Made by a program: the position numbers and the translations under genes | Part shown: one piece after another, positions 46,920 through 58,886 of the stretch | Numbering within the stretch: position 1 is the first letter of the stretch | How the letters are laid out: each line of letters starts with the position of its first letter | NCBI RefSeq assembly: GCF_016919445.1 | Contig: NZ_CP070356.1 | Span: forward strand, 3,909,502-3,973,501 | DNA: 64,000 nucleotides | Origin: Pseudomonas sp. PDNC002 | GTDB lineage: Bacteria; Pseudomonadota; Gammaproteobacteria; Pseudomonadales; Pseudomonadaceae | Reading direction: 5' to 3' | Notes under the pieces: model-generated | The model's database searches: none | What the model was told of the DNA's origin: nothing | The model's input: the letters and a program-made list of their open reading frames with translations, nothing else

Positions 46920-49331
46920 TTGAAGGACACCACAGCAAGCCATGCCGCCGCCTGGCGCCAGCAACTGCATTACCGTCTGAAGGAAGGGGCCCTGATCGCG
47001 CTCGGCGCGCTCTGCCTTTACCTGTGGATGGCATTGCTCACCTACGATCCGTCTGATCCGGGCTGGAGCCATTCCAGTCACGTCGAACAGGTGCAGAACG
47101 CTGCTGGCCGACTGGGGGCGTTGAGCGCCGACATCCTGTTCATGGTGCTGGGCTACTTTGCCTACCTGTTCCCGCTGCTGCTGGCGGTGAAGACCTACCA
47201 GGTCTTCCGCAAGCGACACATGCCCTGGGAGTGGAGTGGCTGGCTGTTCTCCTGGCGCTTGATCGGCCTGGTGTTCCTGGTGCTCTCCGGCTCTGCGCTG
47301 GCCTATATCCATTTCCACACCACGGGCAGCCACATGCCGGCCACGGCTGGTGGCGCCTTGGGTGAAAGCCTGGGTCAACTGGGCATCAATGCATTGAACG
47401 TGCAGGGCAGTACGCTGCTGTTCCTCGCGCTGTTCCTGTTCGGCATGACGGTGTTCGCCGACCTGTCCTGGTTCAAGGTCATGGACGTCACCGGCAAGAT
47501 CACCCTCGATCTCTTCGAACTGATCCACAACGCCACCAATCGCTGGTGGAGCGCCCGCAGCGAGCACAAACAACTCGTCGCCCAGTTGCGCGAGGTAGAC
47601 GAGCGCGTCGCTGAAGTCGCCGCGCCCATCGTTGCCGACCGCCGCGAGCAGGCCAAGGTCAAGGAACGCCTGATCGAGCGCGAGGAGGCGCTGGTCAAGA
47701 GCGTGCAGGAGCGCGAAAAACGCGTCGCACCGAAAATCGATGTCCCGCCGCCACCCACCAAGCCGGCCGAGCCGAGCAAGCGCGTACTGAAGGAAAAACA
47801 GGCGCCGCTGTTCGTCGACACCGCCGTGGAAGGTACGCTGCCGCCCCTGTCGATCCTCGACCCGGCCTCGGAAAAGAAGCAGAGCTATTCACCCGAATCC
47901 CTGGAGGCCATGTCGCGCCTGCTGGAGATCAAGCTCAAGGAGTTCGGCGTCGAAGTCATCGTCGAATCCGTGCATCCGGGCCCGGTAATTACCCGTTTCG
48001 AAATTCAGCCCGCTGCGGGCGTGAAGGTCAGCCGTATCTCCAACCTGGCCAAGGACCTGGCGCGCTCGCTGGCGGTAATCAGCGTGCGCGTGGTGGAAGT
48101 CATCCCTGGCAAGACCACCGTCGGTATCGAGATTCCCAACGAAGACCGGCAGATGGTGCGCTTCTCCGAAGTGTTGATGACCCCGGAGTACGACGAACAC
48201 AAGTCCACCGTGCCGCTGGCCCTGGGCCACGATATCGGCGGTCATCCGATCATCACCGACCTGGCGAAGATGCCGCACCTGCTGGTGGCCGGTACCACCG
48301 GTTCCGGTAAGTCGGTGGGCGTGAACGCCATGCTGCTGTCGATCCTGTTCAAGTCCACGCCGGAAGAGGCGCGCCTGATCATGATCGACCCGAAGATGCT
48401 GGAACTGTCGATCTACGAAGGCATTCCGCACCTGCTCTGCCCGGTCGTCACCGACATGAAGGAAGCCGCCAACGCCCTGCGCTGGAGCGTGGCGGAGATG
48501 GAGCGCCGCTACAAACTCATGGCCGCCATGGGCGTGCGGAACCTCGCCGGCTTCAACCGCAAGGTGAAGGACGCAGAAGAGGCCGGCACGCCGCTGACCG
48601 ACCCGTTGTACCGTCGCGAGAGCATGGAAGACGAAGCGCCGCTGCTGCAGACCCTGCCGACCATCGTGGTCGTCGTGGACGAATTCGCCGACATGATGAT
48701 GATCGTCGGCAAGAAGGTGGAAGAACTGATCGCCCGTATCGCCCAGAAGGCGCGCGCGGCGGGCATCCACCTGATCCTGGCTACACAGCGTCCATCGGTG
48801 GACGTGATCACCGGCCTGATCAAGGCGAACATCCCGACCCGTATTGCTTTCCAGGTCTCCAGCAAGATCGACTCGCGCACCATTCTCGATCAGGGTGGCG
48901 CCGAGCAACTGCTGGGCCACGGCGACATGCTCTACCTGCCGCCGGGCACCGGCCTGCCGATCCGCGTTCATGGCGCCTTCGTTTCCGACGACGAAGTGCA
49001 CCGCGTCGTTGAGGCGTGGAAGTTGCGTGGCGCGCCGAACTACATCGAGGACATTCTCGCCGGCGCCGATGAAGGCGGTGGCGGTTCGTTCGAAGGTGGC
49101 GGTGGCGGCGAGGGCAGCGAAGGCAGCGAGGACGATCCGCTCTATGACGAGGCCGTGCGCTTCGTGACCGAAAGCCGCCGGGCCTCCATCTCTGCGGTGC
49201 AGCGCAAGCTGAAGATCGGCTACAACCGCGCCGCGCGGATGATCGAGGCGATGGAAATGGCCGGTGTGGTCACCGCGATGAATACCAATGGCTCGCGCGA
49301 AGTGATCGCGCCGGCCCCGATCCGTGATTGA
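46920..49331 (+). CDS. ftsK: DNA translocase FtsK
   Basis: An 803-residue division protein that pumps chromosome ends to the septum. Four N-terminal membrane helices (to about residue 190) are followed by a short charged linker with the pair of Pro-rich stretches near 275-285. The motor has Walker A GTTGSGKS near residue 458 and [12 protein letters not shown] Gly/Glu-rich spacer precedes the winged-helix gamma domain ([20 protein letters not shown]) that reads KOPS sequences. The start appears to be TTG at 46920 with AGGAA upstream. The linker is far shorter than in E. coli FtsK, as in other pseudomonads. Confidence 0.95.
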   Translation: MKDTTASHAAAWRQQLHYRLKEGALIALGALCLYLWMALLTYDPSDPGWSHSSHVEQVQNAAGRLGALSADILFMVLGYFAYLFPLLLAVKTYQVFRKRHMPWEWSGWLFSWRLIGLVFLVLSGSALAYIHFHTTGSHMPATAGGALGESLGQLGINALNVQGSTLLFLALFLFGMTVFADLSWFKVMDVTGKITLDLFELIHNATNRWWSARSEHKQLVAQLREVDERVAEVAAPIVADRREQAKVKERLIEREEALVKSVQEREKRVAPKIDVPPPPTKPAEPSKRVLKEKQAPLFVDTAVEGTLPPLSILDPASEKKQSYSPESLEAMSRLLEIKLKEFGVEVIVESVHPGPVITRFEIQPAAGVKVSRISNLAKDLARSLAVISVRVVEVIPGKTTVGIEIPNEDRQMVRFSEVLMTPEYDEHKSTVPLALGHDIGGHPIITDLAKMPHLLVAGTTGSGKSVGVNAMLLSILFKSTPEEARLIMIDPKMLELSIYEGIPHLLCPVVTDMKEAANALRWSVAEMERRYKLMAAMGVRNLAGFNRKVKDAEEAGTPLTDPLYRRESMEDEAPLLQTLPTIVVVVDEFADMMMIVGKKVEELIARIAQKARAAGIHLILATQRPSVDVITGLIKANIPTRIAFQVSSKIDSRTILDQGGAEQLLGHGDMLYLPPGTGLPIRVHGAFVSDDEVHRVVEAWKLRGAPNYIEDILAGADEGGGGSFEGGGGGEGSEGSEDDPLYDEAVRFVTESRRASISAVQRKLKIGYNRAARMIEAMEMAGVVTAMNTNGSREVIAPAPIRD

Positions 49332-49350
49332 TTCGACTTCGAGGATTTCG

Positions 49351-49974
49351 ATGCGTCTGATCCGCCTGTTGTTCGTTGCTGCGCTGGCTGTTGCCGGCGT
49401 CCAGGCCCATGCCGACGATGCCGCCGCCCAGCGCCTGAGCGGGATGCTCGGCAAGGCCCAGACCATGACCGCGCGCTTCTCCCAGCTGACCCTGGATGGC
49501 AGCGGCACTCGTCTGCAGGAAACCGCCGGCACCCTGGGGCTCAAGCGCCCCGGCCTGTTCCGTTGGCACACCGACGCGCCGAACGAGCAGTTGCTCATCT
49601 CCAACGGCGAGAAGATCTGGCTGTACGACCCGGATCTGGAGCAAGTGACCATCCAGAAGCTCGACCAGCGCCTGACCCAGACGCCGGCCCTGTTGCTCTC
49701 CGGTGACATCTCGAAGATCGGTGAGAGCTTCGACATCACCGCGAAGGACGGCGGCAACGTAGTCGACTTCACACTCAAGCCCAAGGCCAAGGACACCCTG
49801 TTCGACAGCCTGCGGATTTCCTTCCGCAGCGGCGTGGTGAACGACATGCAGCTGATCGACAGCGTCGGCCAGCGCACCAATATCCTGTTCTTCGACGTGA
49901 AGATGAACGAGCCGATGGATGCCAAGCAGTTTGTCTTCGACGTGCCCAAGGGCGTCGACGTCATCCAGGAATGA
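49351..49974 (+). CDS. lolA: Outer-membrane lipoprotein carrier protein LolA
   Basis: A periplasmic chaperone that ferries lipoproteins from LolCDE to LolB. It has 207 residues with a signal peptide of about 21 residues (ending VQAHA). LolA landmarks are [20 protein letters not shown] and ANGE-like [17 protein letters not shown]. It follows ftsK by 19 bases, the conserved order ftsK-lolA-rarA-serS. Confidence 0.95.
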   Translation: MRLIRLLFVAALAVAGVQAHADDAAAQRLSGMLGKAQTMTARFSQLTLDGSGTRLQETAGTLGLKRPGLFRWHTDAPNEQLLISNGEKIWLYDPDLEQVTIQKLDQRLTQTPALLLSGDISKIGESFDITAKDGGNVVDFTLKPKAKDTLFDSLRISFRSGVVNDMQLIDSVGQRTNILFFDVKMNEPMDAKQFVFDVPKGVDVIQE

Positions 49975-50010
49975 CCGGCCGCGCGCCAGACTGATCGATA
50001 GGTAAGATTC

Positions 50011-51336
50011 GTGGACCTGTTCCGCTCCGCCCCCGTTTCCCAGCCACTGGCCGCGCGCCTGCGCGCGACCAGCCTGGACGAGTACGTCGGCCAGGAGCAC
50101 CTGCTCGCCCGCGGCAAGCCGTTGCGGGAGGCGCTGGAGCAGGGCGCGCTGCACTCGATGATCTTCTGGGGCCCGCCAGGTGTCGGCAAGACGACCCTGG
50201 CGAAGCTGCTGGCCCAGGTCACCGACGCGCACTTCGAGACCATCTCGGCGGTACTCTCCGGCGTGAAGGAAATCCGCCAGTCGGTGGAAGTGGCCAAACA
50301 GCACGCCGCACAGTACGGCCGCCGTACCATCCTTTTCGTCGACGAGGTGCACCGCTTCAACAAAAGCCAGCAGGATGCCTTCCTGCCCTATGTGGAAGAC
50401 GGCACCCTGATCTTCATCGGTGCGACCACCGAAAACCCATCCTTCGAGCTGAACAATGCGCTGCTGTCGCGCGCCCGCGTCTACGTGCTGAAAAGCCTGG
50501 ACGAGGCGGCGCTGCGACGGTTGGTCGAGCGCGCGCTCACCGAAGAGAAGGGTCTGGGCAAGCGCAACCTGAGCCTGCCCGATGACAGTTTCGCCATCCT
50601 GATGGCCGCCGCCGACGGTGATGGCCGACGCTTGCTCAATCTGCTGGAGAACGCTTCCGACCTCGCCGAAGACAACAGCGAGATCAGCGCCGAGCTGCTG
50701 CAGAACCTGCTGGGCGACTCGCGCCGGCGCTTCGACAAGGGCGGCGAGGCGTTCTACGACCAGATCAGTGCGCTGCACAAGTCAGTGCGTGGCTCCAGCC
50801 CCGATGGCGCGCTGTACTGGTATTCGCGCATGCTCGATGGTGGCTGTGATCCGCTGTACATCGCCCGCCGCGTGGTGCGCATGGCTAGCGAAGACATCGG
50901 CAACGCCGACCCTCGTGCCCTGACCCTGTGCCTTCATGCCTGGGACGTGCAGGAACGCCTCGGCAGCCCGGAAGGCGAGCTGGCGATTGCGCAGGCTATC
51001 GTCTACCTGGCCTGTGCGCCGAAGAGCAATGCCGTCTACAACGCCTACAACACGGCCCGCCGTGACGTGGCGGAGAGCGGCTCGCTGGAAGTGCCGCTGC
51101 ATCTGCGCAACGCACCAACCAAACTGCTGAAGAACCTGGGCTATGGCGACGAGTATCGTTATGCCCACGATGAGCCGGACGCCTACGCGGCCGGGGAAGA
51201 CTACTTCCCCGAGTCCATGGAACCGCGCCAGTATTACCAACCCGTGCCGCGCGGGCTGGAACTGAAGATCGGCGAGAAGCTGCGCCACCTGGCGACCCTC
51301 GACAAGGCCAGCGCCCGCCGACGCAGAAAATCCTGA
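50011..51336 (+). CDS. rarA: Replication-associated recombination protein RarA (MgsA)
   Basis: A 441-residue AAA+ ATPase that acts at stalled replication forks and interacts with SSB. Walker A is GPPGVGKTT near residue 52, Walker B is [15 protein letters not shown], and the sensor segment [10 protein letters not shown] follows. The start is a GTG at 50011 with AGGTAAG upstream. It lies between lolA and serS. Confidence 0.95.
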   Translation: MDLFRSAPVSQPLAARLRATSLDEYVGQEHLLARGKPLREALEQGALHSMIFWGPPGVGKTTLAKLLAQVTDAHFETISAVLSGVKEIRQSVEVAKQHAAQYGRRTILFVDEVHRFNKSQQDAFLPYVEDGTLIFIGATTENPSFELNNALLSRARVYVLKSLDEAALRRLVERALTEEKGLGKRNLSLPDDSFAILMAAADGDGRRLLNLLENASDLAEDNSEISAELLQNLLGDSRRRFDKGGEAFYDQISALHKSVRGSSPDGALYWYSRMLDGGCDPLYIARRVVRMASEDIGNADPRALTLCLHAWDVQERLGSPEGELAIAQAIVYLACAPKSNAVYNAYNTARRDVAESGSLEVPLHLRNAPTKLLKNLGYGDEYRYAHDEPDAYAAGEDYFPESMEPRQYYQPVPRGLELKIGEKLRHLATLDKASARRRRKS

Positions 51337-51367
51337 AGTGGCGCCCGCGAGCGCCGCCTGACACTAG

Positions 51368-52663
<1,296 letters not shown>

Positions 52664-52664
52664 G

Positions 52665-54050
52665 ATGGACTTCCTGCCGCTGTTCCACATCCTGCGCGGA
52701 CGTCGCGCGCTACTGGTCGGCGGCGGTGATGTCGCACTGCGCAAGGCGCGCCTGCTGAATGACGCCGGCGCAGTTCTGCGCGTGGTGGCGCCCGAGGTGC
52801 ATTCCGAGCTGCGCGAACTGGTCGAGGAGGGCGCGGGGGAACTGCTCCTGCGCCCCTACGCCCAGGGCGACTTGCAGGACTGCGTGCTGGTCATTGCCGC
52901 CACGGACGATGAGCCGCTCAATGCCCAAGTCTCCCGCGATGCCAACGAGCGAGGCGTGCCGGTCAATGTGGTGGATGCGCCGGCGTTGTGCAGCGTGATC
53001 TTCCCGGCCATCGTCGATCGTTCGCCGCTGGTGGTGGCTGTCTCCAGTGGCGGCGACGCGCCGGTGCTGGCGCGCCTGCTGCGCGCCAAGCTGGAAACCT
53101 GGATTCCCGCGACCTACGGCCAACTGGCCGGCCTGGCCAGCCGCTTCCGCGAGCGCGTGAAGCAGCGCCTGCCGGACCTGCAGCAGCGCCGCAAGTTCTG
53201 GGAAGACGTGTTCCAGGGGCCCGTCGCCGAGCGCATGCTCGCCGGCCAGCCGAACGAAGCCGAGCGCCTGCTGGCGGACAAGCTGGAAGCGCCGCAGCCC
53301 GAATCCCGTGGCGAGGTCTATCTGGTCGGCGCCGGCCCTGGCGATCCCGACCTGCTGACATTTCGCGCCCTGCGCCTGATGCAGCAGGCCGACGTGGTGC
53401 TCTACGATCGCCTCGTCGCGCCGGCCATTCTCGAGCTGTGCCGCCGCGATGCGGACCGCCTGTATGTCGGCAAGCGCCGCGCGGACCACGCCGTGCCGCA
53501 GGATGAGATCAACCGACAATTGGTGGAGCTCGCCCAGCAGGGCAAGCGCGTGCTGCGCCTGAAGGGCGGAGATCCGTTCATCTTCGGCCGTGGCGGCGAG
53601 GAAATCGACGAACTGGCGGCCAATGGCATCCCGTTCCAGGTGGTGCCGGGCATTACCGCGGCAAGCGGCTGCGCGGCTTACGCCGGTATTCCGCTGACCC
53701 ACCGCGATTACGCGCAGTCCGTGCGCTTCGTGACCGGGCACTTGAAGGACGGCACCACCGACCTGCCCTGGAACGATTTGGTCGCTCCGGGCCAGACCCT
53801 GGTGTTCTACATGGGCCTCGTCGGCTTGCCGGTGATCTGCGAGCAACTGGTGCGTCACGGCCGCTCTGCTGACACGCCGGCCGCTCTTGTTCAGCAGGGC
53901 ACCACGGTGCATCAGCGGGTGTTCACCGGCACCCTGGCGAACCTGCCGGAGCTGGTGGCGGAGCACGAAGTGCATGCGCCGACCCTGGTGATCGTCGGGG
54001 AAGTGGTGCAGCTGCGCGAGAAACTCGCGTGGTTCGAGGGGCAGCAGTGA
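52665..54050 (+). CDS. cysG: Sirohaem synthase CysG
   Basis: A trifunctional enzyme: uroporphyrinogen III methyltransferase, precorrin-2 dehydrogenase and sirohydrochlorin ferrochelatase. Sirohaem serves sulfite and nitrite reductases. Of 461 residues, the N-terminal NAD domain shows [16 protein letters not shown]. The C-terminal methyltransferase starts with [18 protein letters not shown] near residue 218 and has [15 protein letters not shown] and [10 protein letters not shown]. Its stop overlaps the next gene by four bases. Confidence 0.97.
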   Translation: MDFLPLFHILRGRRALLVGGGDVALRKARLLNDAGAVLRVVAPEVHSELRELVEEGAGELLLRPYAQGDLQDCVLVIAATDDEPLNAQVSRDANERGVPVNVVDAPALCSVIFPAIVDRSPLVVAVSSGGDAPVLARLLRAKLETWIPATYGQLAGLASRFRERVKQRLPDLQQRRKFWEDVFQGPVAERMLAGQPNEAERLLADKLEAPQPESRGEVYLVGAGPGDPDLLTFRALRLMQQADVVLYDRLVAPAILELCRRDADRLYVGKRRADHAVPQDEINRQLVELAQQGKRVLRLKGGDPFIFGRGGEEIDELAANGIPFQVVPGITAASGCAAYAGIPLTHRDYAQSVRFVTGHLKDGTTDLPWNDLVAPGQTLVFYMGLVGLPVICEQLVRHGRSADTPAALVQQGTTVHQRVFTGTLANLPELVAEHEVHAPTLVIVGEVVQLREKLAWFEGQQ

Positions 54051-54394
54051 AAGCTCTGCGTGTGGTGATGCCGGGCGCTGTATGCGTCTTCGCCTTCACC
54101 GTGCTGCCAGCCTCGGCGGCCAGCTTCGACTGCAAGAAGGCCAAGCAGGCTGACGAGAAAGCCATCTGCGCGGATCGCCAGCTATCCGAGATGGATGTGC
54201 AGGTGGCGACTACCTACCGCTTGTTGCGCGGTCTGTTCGCCATGGGCATGCGCGGCAACCTGGGCGACTCCCAGCTCGCCTGGCTTGAGCAGCGCCGCGC
54301 CTGCGGCGCCAACAAGGCCTGCCTGAAGCAGCGTTACCAGGAACGCCTGGACGCGCTGCAGAAGGTCTACGACGGCATCGAGAAACCGATCTGA
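54047..54394 (+). CDS. LprI/DUF1311-type secreted small protein
   Basis: A 115-residue exported protein. A signal peptide (about 24 residues, ending PASA) is followed by a DUF1311-like domain with four cysteines ([20 protein letters not shown] and [15 protein letters not shown]). Some DUF1311 relatives such as LprI bind lysozyme; the role here is unproven. The start is the GTG at 54047, overlapping the cysG stop as GTGA. Confidence 0.75.
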   Translation: MKALRVVMPGAVCVFAFTVLPASAASFDCKKAKQADEKAICADRQLSEMDVQVATTYRLLRGLFAMGMRGNLGDSQLAWLEQRRACGANKACLKQRYQERLDALQKVYDGIEKPI

Positions 54395-54428
54395 TCGGCT
54401 CCTGCAAATCTGGTGTTGCGCTGCTCTT

Positions 54429-54495
54429 GTAGGAGCGGATTCATCCGCGATGTTCGCAGCTGCTGATGAACATCGCGGACGGAGTCCGCTCCTAC
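54429..54495. repeat. REPIN-like inverted repeat, copy 3
   Basis: GTAGGAGCGGATTCATCCGCG and its inverted mate ending GGAGTCCGCTCCTAC, with the second arm pair GATGTTC/GAACATC inside. Same family as 2534-2622 and 6561-6648 but with a shorter spacer. It lies between convergent genes. Confidence 0.9.
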
Positions 54496-54501
54496 GGTGT
54501 C

Positions 54502-55503
54502 TCAGCCTTTACGGAAAATACCCTTGCCCTGCAGATGGTCGCGCCCGTGCGGCCCGGTGAAATCCTGCTGCGGCCCTAGCGGCACGATGCCGGTCGGGTT
54601 AATGGTGCGGTGGCTGCCGTAGTAGTGGTGCTTGATGTGCTGGAAGTCCACGGTGCCGGCCACGCCTTCCAGTTGATACAGCTCGCGTAGCCAGCCGGAC
54701 AGGTTCGGATAGTCCGCCACGCGCCGCAGGTTGCACTTGAAGTGGCCGTGGTAGACCGCATCGAAGCGAATCAGCGTGGTGAACAGGCGTACGTCGGCTT
54801 CGGTCAGGTATTCGCCCGCCAGGTAGCGGTGCTTGCCCAGGCGCTCCTCCAGCCAGTCCAGTTCATTGAACAATGTCTTGAAGGCTTCTTCGTAGGCATC
54901 CTGCGTCGTCGCGAAGCCGGCGCGGTACACGCCGTTGTTCACGGCTGGGTAGATGCGCTCATTCAGCTCGTCGATCTGCGCGCGCAGCGCTTCCGGATAG
55001 AGGTCCAGCGGGTTGCCAGTGATGCCGTCGAACGCCGAGTTGAACATGCGGATGATCTCCGCCGATTCGTTGCTGACGATACGTTGTTCGCGTTTGTCCC
55101 ACAGTACCGGTACGGTCACGCGGCCGGTGTAGTGCGGATCGTCCCTGGTGTAGCGCTGGTGGAGGAAGTCCAGGCCGTCGAGCTTGTCGCCGGTCGAGCC
55201 CAGCGCCTTGTCGAAGGTCCAGCCGTTCTCCAGCATCAGCCAACTGACCACGGATACGTCGATGAGCGACTCCAGGCCCTTGAGCTGGCGGTAGATCAGG
55301 GTGCGGTGGGCCCAGGGGCAGGCCAGGGAAACGTAGAGGTGGTAGCGGCCGGCTTCCGCGCGGAAGCCGCCGTCGCCGGTCGGCCCGGGTTGGCCGTCGG
55401 CAGTGACCCAGTTGCGGCGCTGTGCGTTCTCGCGCTGGAAGCGGCCGTCCTTGCTGGTGTCGTACCACTGGTCCTGCCAGCGGCCATCAATCAATTGTCC
55501 CAT
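54502..55503 (-). CDS. yqjG: Glutathionyl-hydroquinone reductase (YqjG/ECM4 family)
   Basis: A 333-residue Xi-class glutathione transferase that removes glutathione from glutathionyl-hydroquinones. The catalytic cysteine is Cys62 in SLACPWAHRTLI. Family features are the N-terminal QWYDTSKDGRFQRE and RFDAVYHGHFKCNLRR in the C-terminal domain. It is monocistronic, facing a REPIN at its 3' end. Confidence 0.9.
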   Translation of the reverse strand: MGQLIDGRWQDQWYDTSKDGRFQRENAQRRNWVTADGQPGPTGDGGFRAEAGRYHLYVSLACPWAHRTLIYRQLKGLESLIDVSVVSWLMLENGWTFDKALGSTGDKLDGLDFLHQRYTRDDPHYTGRVTVPVLWDKREQRIVSNESAEIIRMFNSAFDGITGNPLDLYPEALRAQIDELNERIYPAVNNGVYRAGFATTQDAYEEAFKTLFNELDWLEERLGKHRYLAGEYLTEADVRLFTTLIRFDAVYHGHFKCNLRRVADYPNLSGWLRELYQLEGVAGTVDFQHIKHHYYGSHRTINPTGIVPLGPQQDFTGPHGRDHLQGKGIFRKG

Positions 55504-55591
55504 CTTGAGTGCTCCATAAAGCGGGGAGATGGGACCAGTCTATCGGCTCAGACTCGATTGTTTAGCGCAAAAACAGGATTCAAGGTATCGA

Positions 55592-56590
55592 TTAAATCGA
55601 TTTGTTGCGCGCAGCCCAACGTTTGTCGGCCTCTGCAAAGGCTTCTTCCCGCTGCAATCCCATCGCCCGCAAGGCCAGCGCCATGGTCGCTCGGACGGCC
55701 AGCTCGCCGTAGGCATCTTCCTCGTCACCGCGCCAGACGGCAGCCAGGTGCTGCGGGTCGAGGGTTTCCGGTTTGACGTGGCGCATCGGAGAGAGCGCCG
55801 GCCATTCCTCGTCCCAATCTTCACCATCACGGCAGCCATACAGGTGCGAGGTGGCATCTGGGTTCACTTCGATCTCGCCGCCTTCGCCCTTGATGACGAT
55901 GGCGGAGTCGCCCAGCAGGCGGCTGCCTTCACGGTGCACGGCCTGGTAGCCGGGATGGAAGATACTTTGCAGCACGCAGGTGGCGCCCAGCGGGTTGATC
56001 AGGCGCACCGAGGAATGAATTGGCGAGCGCAGGCCGAGGGTGTTGCGCAAGTCGATCATGCGCTGCAGTCGCGGCATCCAGTCCACCAGCGGGGCGAAGG
56101 CAATACCCTGGGTATCCAGTGCCTGGCTGACTGCGCTCCAGTCGCGGCACAGCGGCAGGCCCAGCAGCTCGAGCAATTGCTCGGTGTAGAGACGGCCGGC
56201 GGTGTGGGCGCCCGCACCATGCAGAAGTATGCGGGTGCCGCTGCCGCCCAGGCACTTCGCTGCCAGCAGGTACCAGGGCAGATGGCGCTTCTTGCCGGCG
56301 TAGCTCGGCCAGTCCAGGTCCACGGCGATCTTCGGCGCCTGCAGGCGCTCGCGCACGGCTTCGGTGAAGCCTGCCAGTTCCTCGGCGCTTTCCTCCTTGT
56401 GCCGCAGCAGCATCAGGAAGGCGCCCAATTGGGCTTCTTCGACCTTGTCATCGAGGATCATCCCCAGCGCCTCACGGGCCTCCTCGCGGGTCAGGCCGCG
56501 TGCGCCGCGCTTGCCTTTGCCGAGGATGCGTACGAACTGGGCGAAGGGATGTTCTTCCGGGGTCTGCAGGACGAGCGGGGCGGCGGTCAT
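55592..56590 (-). CDS. ybiB: YbiB/TrpD2-like phosphoribosyltransferase-fold protein
   Basis: A 332-residue protein of the glycosyltransferase family 3 fold, related to anthranilate phosphoribosyltransferase (TrpD). The glycine-rich GSGTRILLHGAG segment and LGLRSPIHSSVRLINPLG match the YbiB/TrpD2 group. E. coli YbiB binds nucleic acids and belongs to the SOS regulon; it lacks TrpD activity. The ATG at 56590 overlaps the tusE stop by four bases, so it is the last gene of the tus operon. Confidence 0.82.
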   Translation of the reverse strand: MTAAPLVLQTPEEHPFAQFVRILGKGKRGARGLTREEAREALGMILDDKVEEAQLGAFLMLLRHKEESAEELAGFTEAVRERLQAPKIAVDLDWPSYAGKKRHLPWYLLAAKCLGGSGTRILLHGAGAHTAGRLYTEQLLELLGLPLCRDWSAVSQALDTQGIAFAPLVDWMPRLQRMIDLRNTLGLRSPIHSSVRLINPLGATCVLQSIFHPGYQAVHREGSRLLGDSAIVIKGEGGEIEVNPDATSHLYGCRDGEDWDEEWPALSPMRHVKPETLDPQHLAAVWRGDEEDAYGELAVRATMALALRAMGLQREEAFAEADKRWAARNKSI

Positions 56591-56922
56591 AGGCAATTGG
56601 TTGGCTTCGGCAGGCCGGCAAGCTTGGCGGCAAGCTTGGCCGGGGTGCCCTTGAACAGGAGGTTGAGGTGCAGGCTGCTGCCTTTTTCCGGGCCCAGGCG
56701 CTGGGCCACGTATTTGATCAGCGGGCGGTTCGCCGGGGAAAGCTGGAATTCACCGTAGAACTCGCGCAGCAGCAAGAGGATTTCCCAATGCTCGGGTGTC
56801 AGGTGAATGCCTTCGTTGTGCGCCAGGGCCTCGGCGGCGGCGTCGCTCCAGTCGTTCAGGTCGACGAGATAGCCATCCTTGTCCAGCGGCAGGGCGTTTC
56901 CATTGACCAGGAGAGTGCTCAT
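56587..56922 (-). CDS. tusE: Sulfurtransferase TusE (DsrC family)
   Basis: A 111-residue DsrC-fold protein accepting sulfur from TusBCD and passing it to MnmA for 2-thiolation of tRNA U34. The conserved penultimate cysteine is present (C-terminus PTNCL, Cys110), and LTPEHWEILLLLREFY is the core helix. It overlaps tusB by four bases. Confidence 0.95.
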   Translation of the reverse strand: MSTLLVNGNALPLDKDGYLVDLNDWSDAAAEALAHNEGIHLTPEHWEILLLLREFYGEFQLSPANRPLIKYVAQRLGPEKGSSLHLNLLFKGTPAKLAAKLAGLPKPTNCL

Positions 56923-57221
56923 AGCCAGGCGTTCACCTTGTCGAAGCGGGTGCAGAGTTCGACGAAGCCGGGGTAGTCCACAGCGTCGACTCGGGATGGG
57001 ACGACGTCTAGCCCGCGCGCCTGCAGGTCTTCCTGCAGGGCGAACAGTGCGTTGCTCGCGGGTAGTTGCTCCAGCGCTTGCGCCGGCTGGGTGCCGGCTC
57101 GCAGGGCATAGATCGCATCACCGGTCAGTAGAACGCCGTCATCAGGGCCCAGCAGCCGCAGGCAACTGTCGAGCCGGCCATCGTTGAAGGGGGAGTGCGA
57201 GAGCAGGTGGAGGGTAGCCAT
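56919..57221 (-). CDS. tusB: Sulfurtransferase complex subunit TusB
   Basis: A 100-residue DsrH-fold subunit of the TusBCD heterohexamer. It starts MATLHLLSHSPFNDGRLDSC and has the GDAIYALR pattern of the family. Its start overlaps the tusC stop by one base. Confidence 0.9.
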   Translation of the reverse strand: MATLHLLSHSPFNDGRLDSCLRLLGPDDGVLLTGDAIYALRAGTQPAQALEQLPASNALFALQEDLQARGLDVVPSRVDAVDYPGFVELCTRFDKVNAWL

Positions 57222-57580
57222 CAGATCGTGATCACCTGGTCGTGGGTCTGCAGTAGGCCGCGCAGTGCGGCGTTGTCCAGTACCTGAGTGGGTAGGGTGA
57301 GGCTGTTGGCGTCCAGGCCACGCTCGATCAGGCTGTGCGCGCTGGCGTAGAGCGCCTCGACGCCGAAGAGCGGCAACGCCTGGAGGTTGGCCTGCAGGTC
57401 TTTCTGCTCAACGCTGGTGGGACGCTGGTCAGGCGCGAGCTGGAAGACGCCATCGTCGAGGAACAGCATCGAGATTGGCAGATCGAAGGCGCCGCCGGCG
57501 AGGGCGATGTCCAGTGCCTCTCGGGCGGCCGGGCCGGCCCAGGGTGCCTGGCGGCTGATGATCAGCAGAGACTTGGCCAT
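57221..57580 (-). CDS. tusC: Sulfurtransferase complex subunit TusC
   Basis: A 119-residue DsrF-fold subunit of TusBCD. Family landmarks are the APWAGPAAREALDIALAGGAF block and LFLDDGVFQL. Its start overlaps the tusD stop by one base, fixing the ATG at 57580. Confidence 0.92.
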   Translation of the reverse strand: MAKSLLIISRQAPWAGPAAREALDIALAGGAFDLPISMLFLDDGVFQLAPDQRPTSVEQKDLQANLQALPLFGVEALYASAHSLIERGLDANSLTLPTQVLDNAALRGLLQTHDQVITI

Positions 57581-57972
57581 CAGTTGCCTCCGAAACAGAC
57601 CAGGCGGTCTGCCAGTTGCGCAGCTTCATGCAGTTGGCCAAGCCCGGAAAGATCCCAGGGCGCCTGAAGGTTGGCTGCCGGACGGGAATAGCGGTGGGCT
57701 TCTTCGCTGTTCAGTACACCGCGGCGCAGGGCGGCTGCGATGCAGACCACGCCATCCAGGTGGTTGTCGGCGACGAAGCGAGTCCAGGCTGCGGCGACGT
57801 CCAGTTCATCCTGGCTGGCCACGACATTGGCCGAGGCGCTGTGCACGCCGTCCTGGTAGAAGAACAGCCGGGTGATTTCGTGTCCGCCGGCCAGTGCGGC
57901 CTCTGCGAAGCGCAGGGCACGTCGGGCTGCCGGCGAGTGCGGCGAGGAGAAGAGGGCGATGACGAACTTCAT
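57580..57972 (-). CDS. tusD: Sulfurtransferase complex subunit TusD
   Basis: A 130-residue DsrE-fold subunit that receives persulfide sulfur from TusA. The expected active cysteine lies in DGVVCIAAALRRGV. Other landmarks are HEITRLFFYQDGVH and the C-terminal GLGQLHEA. It is the first gene of the tusDCBE-ybiB operon, behind the yccA terminator. Confidence 0.94.
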   Translation of the reverse strand: MKFVIALFSSPHSPAARRALRFAEAALAGGHEITRLFFYQDGVHSASANVVASQDELDVAAAWTRFVADNHLDGVVCIAAALRRGVLNSEEAHRYSRPAANLQAPWDLSGLGQLHEAAQLADRLVCFGGN

Positions 57973-58042
57973 GGTTTGGCTTTATGCGGTGGTGTGCCGC
58001 CGAATGATACGGCACCTCGGTTTCTTTGCCCCGCTGGAAATG

Positions 58043-58069
58043 AAAAAAGCCCGTCGAAACGGGCTTTTT
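58043..58069 (-). terminator. Terminator after yccA
   Basis: Stem AAAGCCCGT / ACGGGCTTT with a 3-5-base loop and T run on the minus strand. It lies between yccA and tusD. Confidence 0.9.
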
Positions 58070-58086
58070 CCGGTGCGGTGTGACTA

Positions 58087-58752
58087 TCAGTCGTCGCCGC
58101 CCATGATGCCGAAGATCTGCAGCAGGCTGATGAACATGTTGTAGATCGACACGTACAGACTGATGGTGGCCATGATGTAGTTGCGCTCACCGCCGTGGAT
58201 GATCGCGCTGGTCTGGAACAGGATCATCGCCGAGGAGAACAGCACGAAGCCGGCGCTGATGGCCAGTTGCAGGCCGCTGATCTGGAAGAACAGCGAAACC
58301 AGCACGGCGCCCAGCAGCACGAAGAAGCCCGCGGTGATGAAGCCCGACAGGAAACTCATGTCCTTGCGGGTCGTCAGCACATAGGCGGACAGGCCGAAGA
58401 ACACCAGAGCCGTCATGAAGAACGCGGACGAGATCACACCCGCGCCATTCGCCATGCCCAGGTACATGTTCAGGATCGGGCCGAGGGTGTAGCCCATGAA
58501 GCCAGTGAGGGCGAAGGTGCTGACCAGGCCCCAGGCGCTGTTGCGCAGCTTCACGGTGAGGAAGAACAGGCCATAGAAGCCCAGCAGGACCACGAAGATG
58601 CTCGGATAGGGCAGGCGCATCTGCTGGGAAGCGAAAGCCACCAGGCCGCTGAAGGCCAGCGTCAGGGCCAGCAGGCCGTAGGTATTGCGCAGGACGCCGC
58701 TGACCTCTTTCTGCTCCACGGCTGTGGAGTCGAGATATTGCCGTTCTTGCAT
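58087..58752 (-). CDS. yccA: Bax inhibitor-1/YccA family membrane protein
   Basis: A 221-residue inner-membrane protein with seven hydrophobic helices. YccA modulates the FtsH protease. It has the family start (YLDSTAVEQKEVSGVLRNTY, abridged) and the C-terminal SLYVSIYNMFISLLQIFG followed by acidic GGDD. It is monocistronic and divergent from the tRNA-Ser gene. Confidence 0.93.
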   Translation of the reverse strand: MQERQYLDSTAVEQKEVSGVLRNTYGLLALTLAFSGLVAFASQQMRLPYPSIFVVLLGFYGLFFLTVKLRNSAWGLVSTFALTGFMGYTLGPILNMYLGMANGAGVISSAFFMTALVFFGLSAYVLTTRKDMSFLSGFITAGFFVLLGAVLVSLFFQISGLQLAISAGFVLFSSAMILFQTSAIIHGGERNYIMATISLYVSIYNMFISLLQIFGIMGGDD

Positions 58753-58842
58753 GTCGAGACACTCCTGTTAAGCGGGATACGGATCCATGACCGTAGTGGT
58801 ATCCATCATAACAGAGGGAAAAGCGCGCTGAATCATCAGAGT

Positions 58843-58870
58843 TTGACAGTGTGTTGCGATCCGGTAATAT
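58843..58870 (+). promoter_or_regulatory. Promoter of tRNA-Ser
   Basis: A perfect -35 TTGACA (58843-58848) and a -10 TAATAT (58865-58870) are spaced by 16 bases. The GC-rich GCCGCCCGC after the -10 resembles the discriminator of stringently controlled stable-RNA promoters. The tRNA begins 17 bases after the -10. Confidence 0.75.
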
Positions 58871-58886
58871 TGCCGCCCGCTCATGT

